Source of the DNA: SYOC01 sp964441775 | Lineage (GTDB): Bacteria; Desulfobacterota; Binatia; Bin18 | Reading direction: 5' to 3' | Assembly: GCA_964441775.1 (NCBI GenBank) | Contig: CAYTVL010000023.1 | Coordinates: forward strand, 1-64,000 | DNA length: 64,000 bases | Shown here: positions 60,106-64,000 of the stretch, piece by piece | Layout of the letters: each line of letters begins with the position of its first letter | Numbering within the stretch: the first letter of the stretch is position 1 | Notes under the pieces: generated by a model | Told to the model about the DNA's origin: nothing | The model's database searches: none | Seen by the model: only the letters and a program-made list of their open reading frames with translations | Translations under genes and position numbers: made by a program

Positions 60106-61083
60106 ATGCAAGCGATTACTTTTGCCGCTCCCGGCGGTCCTGAAGTTTTACAATTGACAACCTCGCCCGATCCAGTTCCCACACCAGAGCAAGTGCTGGT
60201 GCGCGTGCACGCGACCGCGCTGAATCGTGCAGACACGTTGCAACGCAAAGGCGCGTATCCACCGCCTCCCGGTGAATCGGCTATTCTTGGCCTCGAACTG
60301 GCCGGAGAGGTTGAAGCTGTGGGCTCCTCTGTGAAAAACACGAAGCCCGGAGATCGGGTATGCGCCCTCGTTGGTGGCGGCGGCTACGCTGAGAAAGCCG
60401 TTGTGGACGCGCGGATGCTCATTCCCATCCCGGCAGGCTGGAGCTTCACTGATGCTGCCGCAGTGCCGGAAGTCTTCTTTACCGCACAGGAGACAATGTT
60501 TACTTTAGGCGGGCTCAAGGCTGATGAAACCGTACTGATTCATGCTGCCGCAAGTGGGGTCGGGACTGCGGGTATCCAGATGGCGCGAGAGGTTGGTGCT
60601 CGCGTGTTGGTCACTGCCGGTTCGGCGGAGAAGCTGCAACGCTGCAGCGAACTGGGTGCTCACGCGGGTTGCAACTATAAAGAACGGGACTTCGCTGAAT
60701 GGGTGCAGGAGGTCACGAACAAACAAGGGGTGGACCTCATTGAAGACTTTATTGGAGCGGCCTACTGGGAGCGCAATCTGCGCAGTCTGAAGACGTGTGG
60801 TCGATTGGTGCTGGTCGGGACGATGGGAGGAGTCAAAGTAGAAACCAGCCTGATGCTCATTATGAGCAAACGGCTACAGATTTTTGGCTCGGTGCTGCGT
60901 GCGCGACCCTTGGCGGAGAAAATCGACGTGACCCGGCGGTTCCGCGAGCGTTGGTTGCCGCTGCTGGCGTCGGGGCGCATCAAACCGATTGTTGACAAAG
61001 TCTTCCCCTTGGCGCAAGCAGCGGACGCTCATCGATACATGGAGGACAACAAGAATTTTGGGAAGATTGTTTTGGAAGTTTAG
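60106..61083 (+). CDS. NAD(P)H-quinone oxidoreductase (PIG3-like)
   Basis: A 325-aa zinc-free medium-chain reductase. The N-terminal catalytic part (NRADTLQRKGAYPPPPG, GLELAGEVEAVG) and the Rossmann cofactor motif AAASGVGTAGIQMAREVGA are characteristic of the PIG3/quinone oxidoreductase group; ASGRIKPIVDKVFPLAQAADAH and NFGKIVL close it. It reduces quinones by one or two electrons. It follows the enoyl-CoA hydratase and precedes a hairpin. Confidence 0.93.
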   Translation: MQAITFAAPGGPEVLQLTTSPDPVPTPEQVLVRVHATALNRADTLQRKGAYPPPPGESAILGLELAGEVEAVGSSVKNTKPGDRVCALVGGGGYAEKAVVDARMLIPIPAGWSFTDAAAVPEVFFTAQETMFTLGGLKADETVLIHAAASGVGTAGIQMAREVGARVLVTAGSAEKLQRCSELGAHAGCNYKERDFAEWVQEVTNKQGVDLIEDFIGAAYWERNLRSLKTCGRLVLVGTMGGVKVETSLMLIMSKRLQIFGSVLRARPLAEKIDVTRRFRERWLPLLASGRIKPIVDKVFPLAQAADAHRYMEDNKNFGKIVLEV

Positions 61084-61125
61084 TGCAAATTGCAGATGAG
61101 TTTACCTTGGCATGTTTGTTATGTC

Positions 61126-61146
61126 CCTCTCCCCGCTGGGGAGAGG
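61126..61146. repeat. Hairpin between quinone oxidoreductase and Nudix genes
   Basis: Perfect 9-bp stem CCTCTCCCC / GGGGAGAGG with a 3-base loop, between two convergent genes. There is no T-run. It resembles the core of a common dispersed repeat that ends GTGAGGGG a little further on, and could also stop transcription from both sides. Confidence 0.55.
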
Positions 61147-61202
61147 ATAGCAGACGCGCAGCGGCTGTGGGTGAGGGGAAATCTAAAGGACATGTGCTCT
61201 AA

Positions 61203-61883
61203 CTAAACTGATCGCTCGTATTTCCAGCCGCTATCAACCATCCAGAGTCGGTGGCGTCGACCTGGACGTTCCAGATCGATGTCAGGATACCCTTCGTCGT
61301 CTTGGTAGAGAGAGCAGAGGCCGCCTGGGACTGGTTTGTAACGCGGAACAAAAATCTCGGGCTCGCGGCTGGAAAAATACGAGAGCGCTTCACTGGCGGT
61401 GCGATGCGCGGCCAGTTGTGTGATCGTCACGAACGTTGGAGGCGGCAGCTCGATTTCTCCGGCTCGCTGGGCTGTGAGGGCTTCATGCGGCTTGGCCCAG
61501 CGATGATCGTGGATTTCGTCGCCGTCGATGCGGACGGCTTCGTCTTTGGCGACTGCCGCGAAAAACCAAGTCGAGTACCGCTCTGGCCGTCCTTCCGGCG
61601 TGGTCCAGTGGGAGATCCACACAAGATCCTCAGGCGTCAGGGTGAGCCCCGCTTCTTCGTAGGACTCACGCACGGCGGCGTGGCGGGCCGCCGTCAGGGC
61701 ATTACCGCCGGGGGCATGATCTTCCGGATCGATACGCCCGCCTGGGAACACCCAGGCGCCGCCATGAAAGGCAATCTTCGAGTTCCGACGCAAGAGTAGC
61801 GTTTCGAAGCCGGCGCCTGCGTCACGTAAAAGGATAACGGTTGCTGAAGGAATTGGGGTAACGGGTGTAGTGTTTTTTGACAT
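61203..61883 (-). CDS. Nudix hydrolase
   Basis: A 226-aa Nudix enzyme. The Nudix box is present in a form with an insertion after the first Gly (GGRIDPEDHAPGG...AAVRESYEEAGL), keeping the REx(2)EE metal site. HGGAWVFPGGR precedes it. The size and the C-terminal extension fit the NUDT19/CoA-type subfamily better than MutT. Possible substrates are CoA derivatives or nucleoside diphosphates. It is convergent with the quinone oxidoreductase gene. Confidence 0.88.
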   Translation of the reverse strand: MSKNTTPVTPIPSATVILLRDAGAGFETLLLRRNSKIAFHGGAWVFPGGRIDPEDHAPGGNALTAARHAAVRESYEEAGLTLTPEDLVWISHWTTPEGRPERYSTWFFAAVAKDEAVRIDGDEIHDHRWAKPHEALTAQRAGEIELPPPTFVTITQLAAHRTASEALSYFSSREPEIFVPRYKPVPGGLCSLYQDDEGYPDIDLERPGRRHRLWMVDSGWKYERSV

Positions 61884-61946
61884 CGGGGCACTATACTCTG
61901 ACTTTCCTTACGAATCGAGCACGCAACGGTGTAGGGATGCTGCTTT

Positions 61947-62627
61947 TCAGTTCCCTCTATCCTTACCGTAAGATCCTCGGCCTTCTTCGACGGAGAACTC
62001 GGCACGGCAGCCGTCACTGACCCAGACGCCATTGCCATCATCGTCAGAGCCCCAGGTGTCATACTCACGACACGGGGCGTCGCTCAGTTGCCGTTCCAGG
62101 CGCACCCGCCCGTAGGCATGCGTCGGACAATACTGGTGTTTTCCTTTGGGCGATTCGCAAGTGATGATTTCACTTCTGCCTTTGCCATGCTTACCATACG
62201 CCGCTTCTGCTCGTCGCGGTTCAACTATGAAAATCGCGCGGCAACCGTCGCCGACCCAGACGCCGCCGCCATCGCCATCGACGCCCCAGGTGTCATACTC
62301 ACGACACGGGGCATTACTCAGTTGACGCTCGATCCGCACTCGCCCTCGTGTATTGATCGGGCAATAATTGTGTCGACCCTTTTGCGATTCGCAGGTGACG
62401 CGCCTGACTTGGCGTGTATCGTAATACCGATCATTGTAGTAGTCGTCGTCATCTACATATTGGTTTCTGTTGTAGCTCGGTTCTTCTCCCTGCGGGCGCG
62501 ATTGCCGGACGGCTTCATTGATGATGTTTCCTAGTAAAGAGCCTGAGTCTTCCGCCTGCGCGCGACTACCAAGCCCCAGCACTGGCGCGAGACAGAAAAA
62601 CCAAGCGGCAAGATGCATTCTTCTCAT
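61947..62627 (-). CDS. Exported protein with two DUF3011 repeats
   Basis: A 226-aa exported protein. A signal peptide ends near SRAQA. Two repeats of about 55 residues follow a linker rich in Asp and Tyr (YVDDDDYYNDRYYD); each carries two or three cysteines and the pattern CxSxxG(R/K)HxYCP, RQLSxAPCREYDTWG and WV-DGCRAxF. The two repeats differ by only a few residues. DUF3011 proteins are of unknown function and may bind ligands at the surface. GAGGAGG fixes the ATG at 62627; the longer frame to 62714 has no site. Confidence 0.87.
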   Translation of the reverse strand: MRRMHLAAWFFCLAPVLGLGSRAQAEDSGSLLGNIINEAVRQSRPQGEEPSYNRNQYVDDDDYYNDRYYDTRQVRRVTCESQKGRHNYCPINTRGRVRIERQLSNAPCREYDTWGVDGDGGGVWVGDGCRAIFIVEPRRAEAAYGKHGKGRSEIITCESPKGKHQYCPTHAYGRVRLERQLSDAPCREYDTWGSDDDGNGVWVSDGCRAEFSVEEGRGSYGKDRGN

Positions 62628-62717
62628 AAATTCCTCCTCGCATGAGAGCCTCCTGATAGGGAGGCTTTTCATACAAGGATACCGGATAATTGCCGTGAGT
62701 GCGAATTCCGACACGCT

Positions 62718-63176
62718 TTATTTCACCCGTTGCCAGGTGATGTGAGGGGCGATCTGTTCGCTGCCAGCCTGACGGGGCGGTGGTTTCAAAATCAAGCGGT
62801 CTCCGGAGAACTCGAAGAAACGCTTTTGCTCGGTTCCGACGTTGTTTGGGAACAAACTGCCCTCAACATGGTGGATTACGAATCCTTCGGCCTCGTGAAT
62901 CTCATAGGTTCCGAAATAGCCGCCGTAGCCGTCGAAGGCCGCTTTGATTTCTTCCGGCGTCCCTTTGTCGAGATCGCCAGAAGCAAACTTTGGGCGATTC
63001 GGTTGCATCAGTTGAACAGCCACGTGGCCAGTGGCGTCGTATATGATGTAGCCGATCGAACCAGCCTCGTAACGATAGGGAATCACTTCTCCATTCGGTC
63101 GCCGTGCTTCCGCCGAAACTAGTCGCCAGGTTCCAATAAATTTGTTCTTGATTTCTTGTGAGGCTTGTGTCGCCAT
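62718..63176 (-). CDS. Lipocalin-like domain protein
   Basis: A 152-aa protein with the GTWRLVSAEARRPNGEVIPYRY start and GYIIYDATGHVAVQLM strand of the lipocalin-like (lipocalin 5) family. It would form a small beta-barrel binding a hydrophobic or acidic ligand. No signal peptide. GGAGGATCA precedes the ATG. It follows the propeller gene on the same strand 32 bases further on, so the two may be co-transcribed. Confidence 0.82.
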   Translation of the reverse strand: MATQASQEIKNKFIGTWRLVSAEARRPNGEVIPYRYEAGSIGYIIYDATGHVAVQLMQPNRPKFASGDLDKGTPEEIKAAFDGYGGYFGTYEIHEAEGFVIHHVEGSLFPNNVGTEQKRFFEFSGDRLILKPPPRQAGSEQIAPHITWQRVK

Positions 63177-63208
63177 TGGGTGATCCTCCGTATGGCAAAA
63201 TAAAGTTG

Positions 63209-64000
63209 TTATCCTCTTCTGAGCACCAGCACGCTGCCCTCACCATCACCGGCGATGTAAATTGTTCCGTCACTACCGCAAGTAAGACCAGCGAACGGAC
63301 TCAGTGGACCTGGGACGAGATCCGGCACGCCCATCAGCGGCTTGGGAGTGATGCCTGGCGCCGCGCCAACAGGAAGATTGGTCGCTAAGGTCTGCCGCTG
63401 TTTCGTGCTCAAAGAAAAAGCGATCAGCTCTTTACTGCCAACGTCGAGCACGAAAAGTTGACCGCCGGACAACGTCAGCCCTTGCGGTTTCTGCAACCCC
63501 TCAAGGACGGTGCTTTTCCCGCCATTCACGTGTACGACTCTTCCAGCGCTTTCTTCGCTGACGTAGCAAGAACCATCATCGGCTGCGACGACGCCAGCCG
63601 GACGGCTGAGACCACTGGCGAGCACGGACACTTCACCTTTTGTGTTGACCTTCAGGAGGCGGCCTGCTCCCGCTTCAGCCACAATAGCTGAACCGTCTGC
63701 CGCGCAAGCGATGCCGAGCAGTTCGTTGAGGCCCGTCGTGAAGGTCTGCGCCGCCCGCGTCCCTGGATGATACGAAGCGACGTTGCCTGCGGACGTAGTC
63801 AAATACAGAGTCCCGCCTGGCCCGGTGGCGACGCCACGGATAAACCCAGGGAATCCTTCATCGAGCAACATGCCAGACCGATACTGTCTGCCGTCTGGAG
63901 CGAAGGCGGCGATACTCATTCCGTCCCCAGCGAACAAGGTCCCGTCGCTGCCGACTGCGACTCCCATAGGGCCGAGGAGCCCAGCCGGGACGAGCACGCG
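63209..64000 (-). CDS. SMP-30/NHL-like beta-propeller, 5' end beyond the window
   Basis: The C-terminal 264 residues of a propeller paralogous to the one at 19794-21386. The repeat pattern is the same (GSDGTLFAGDGMS, ADGSAIVAEAGAGRLLKV, GSDGTIYIAGDGEGSVL), and aligned segments such as DEGFPGF and the TTSAGNVASYHPG block match. It continues past the right end of the window, so its length and start are unknown. It is followed by the lipocalin-like gene. The sequence GSVLVLRRG ends the protein. Confidence 0.82.
   Translation of the reverse strand, partial: RVLVPAGLLGPMGVAVGSDGTLFAGDGMSIAAFAPDGRQYRSGMLLDEGFPGFIRGVATGPGGTLYLTTSAGNVASYHPGTRAAQTFTTGLNELLGIACAADGSAIVAEAGAGRLLKVNTKGEVSVLASGLSRPAGVVAADDGSCYVSEESAGRVVHVNGGKSTVLEGLQKPQGLTLSGGQLFVLDVGSKELIAFSLSTKQRQTLATNLPVGAAPGITPKPLMGVPDLVPGPLSPFAGLTCGSDGTIYIAGDGEGSVLVLRRG

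Noticed and set aside
1..64000. CRISPR arrays, tRNA or rRNA genes, integrases and transposases
   Set aside because: None seen on inspection. Repeats present are short palindromes or a tandem gene duplication, without regular spacers; a covariance-model scan would be needed to exclude a tRNA.

Overview
This is a draft-scaffold window (one 100-base run of N at 28723-28822) from a Gram-negative bacterium of moderately high GC. A secretin, a beta-barrel porin with a C-terminal Phe, a SPOR-domain lipoprotein and a complete Tad (Flp pilus) export system show an outer membrane. The mix of LLM-class flavin monooxygenases, metal-dependent amidohydrolases, CaiB-type CoA transferases, MFS organic-acid carriers and SMP-30-like propellers resembles uncultured soil or groundwater lineages formerly called Deltaproteobacteria (for example Binatota or Entotheonella-like groups). 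That placement is inference; no rRNA or tRNA gene was seen to test it.

Layout. (1) 1-6 kb, minus strand: queE, an HU-family protein, a B12-binding radical SAM enzyme and ptsP (Enzyme I of the nitrogen PTS). (2) 6-22 kb, accessory catabolism: an alpha/beta-hydrolase without its nucleophile, a flavin monooxygenase, an NTF2-like protein, a frameshifted MFS carrier, a cyclase-family hydrolase, two tandemly duplicated PAS histidine kinases (the first frameshifted), an amidohydrolase, a CoA transferase, an isochorismatase-fold protein without its Cys, an intact MFS carrier, a beta-propeller and an epoxide-hydrolase-like enzyme. (3) 22-29 kb, housekeeping and signalling: a diguanylate cyclase, rpe, a five-S1-domain protein translationally coupled to glnE, and a ferritin-like protein cut by the assembly gap. 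(4) 29.7-54 kb, surface structures: a porin, an MshEN/AAA ATPase, a sigma-54 activator, several membrane glycosyltransferase-like proteins and an AT-rich FAD oxidoreductase. These are followed by a Tad locus: tandem tadG copies and tadE on the minus strand, then two Flp pilins, tadV, cpaB, cpaC, cpaE, cpaF, tadB and tadC on the plus strand, with a DUF192 protein and a SPOR lipoprotein at the end. (5) 54-64 kb: argE, an SDR, pdxJ, a second amidohydrolase, a DUF4258/DUF2283 pair, a rhodanese, an enoyl-CoA hydratase-like protein, a quinone oxidoreductase, a Nudix hydrolase, a DUF3011 protein, a lipocalin-like protein and a partial second beta-propeller.

The most coherent signal is regulatory. 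Sequences of the sigma-54 form (GG-N10-GC) lie in front of the porin, the first Flp pilin and, divergently, tadE. A perfect 12-bp inverted repeat carrying TGACAA direct repeats sits between the last two, where an enhancer-binding protein would be expected. A sigma-54 activator with a degenerate receiver domain is encoded in the same region beside a pilus-type ATPase. I infer a locally encoded sigma-54 switch for the pilus and porin.

The surface region has also been rearranged. A tandem duplication of about 1.3 kb holds tadG, and its internal breakpoint is visible. There is a scrap of a GT2 glycosyltransferase, and a degenerate copy of a GT87 3' end on the far side of the AT-rich oxidoreductase gene. 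Several short palindromic intergenic repeats are scattered through the window.
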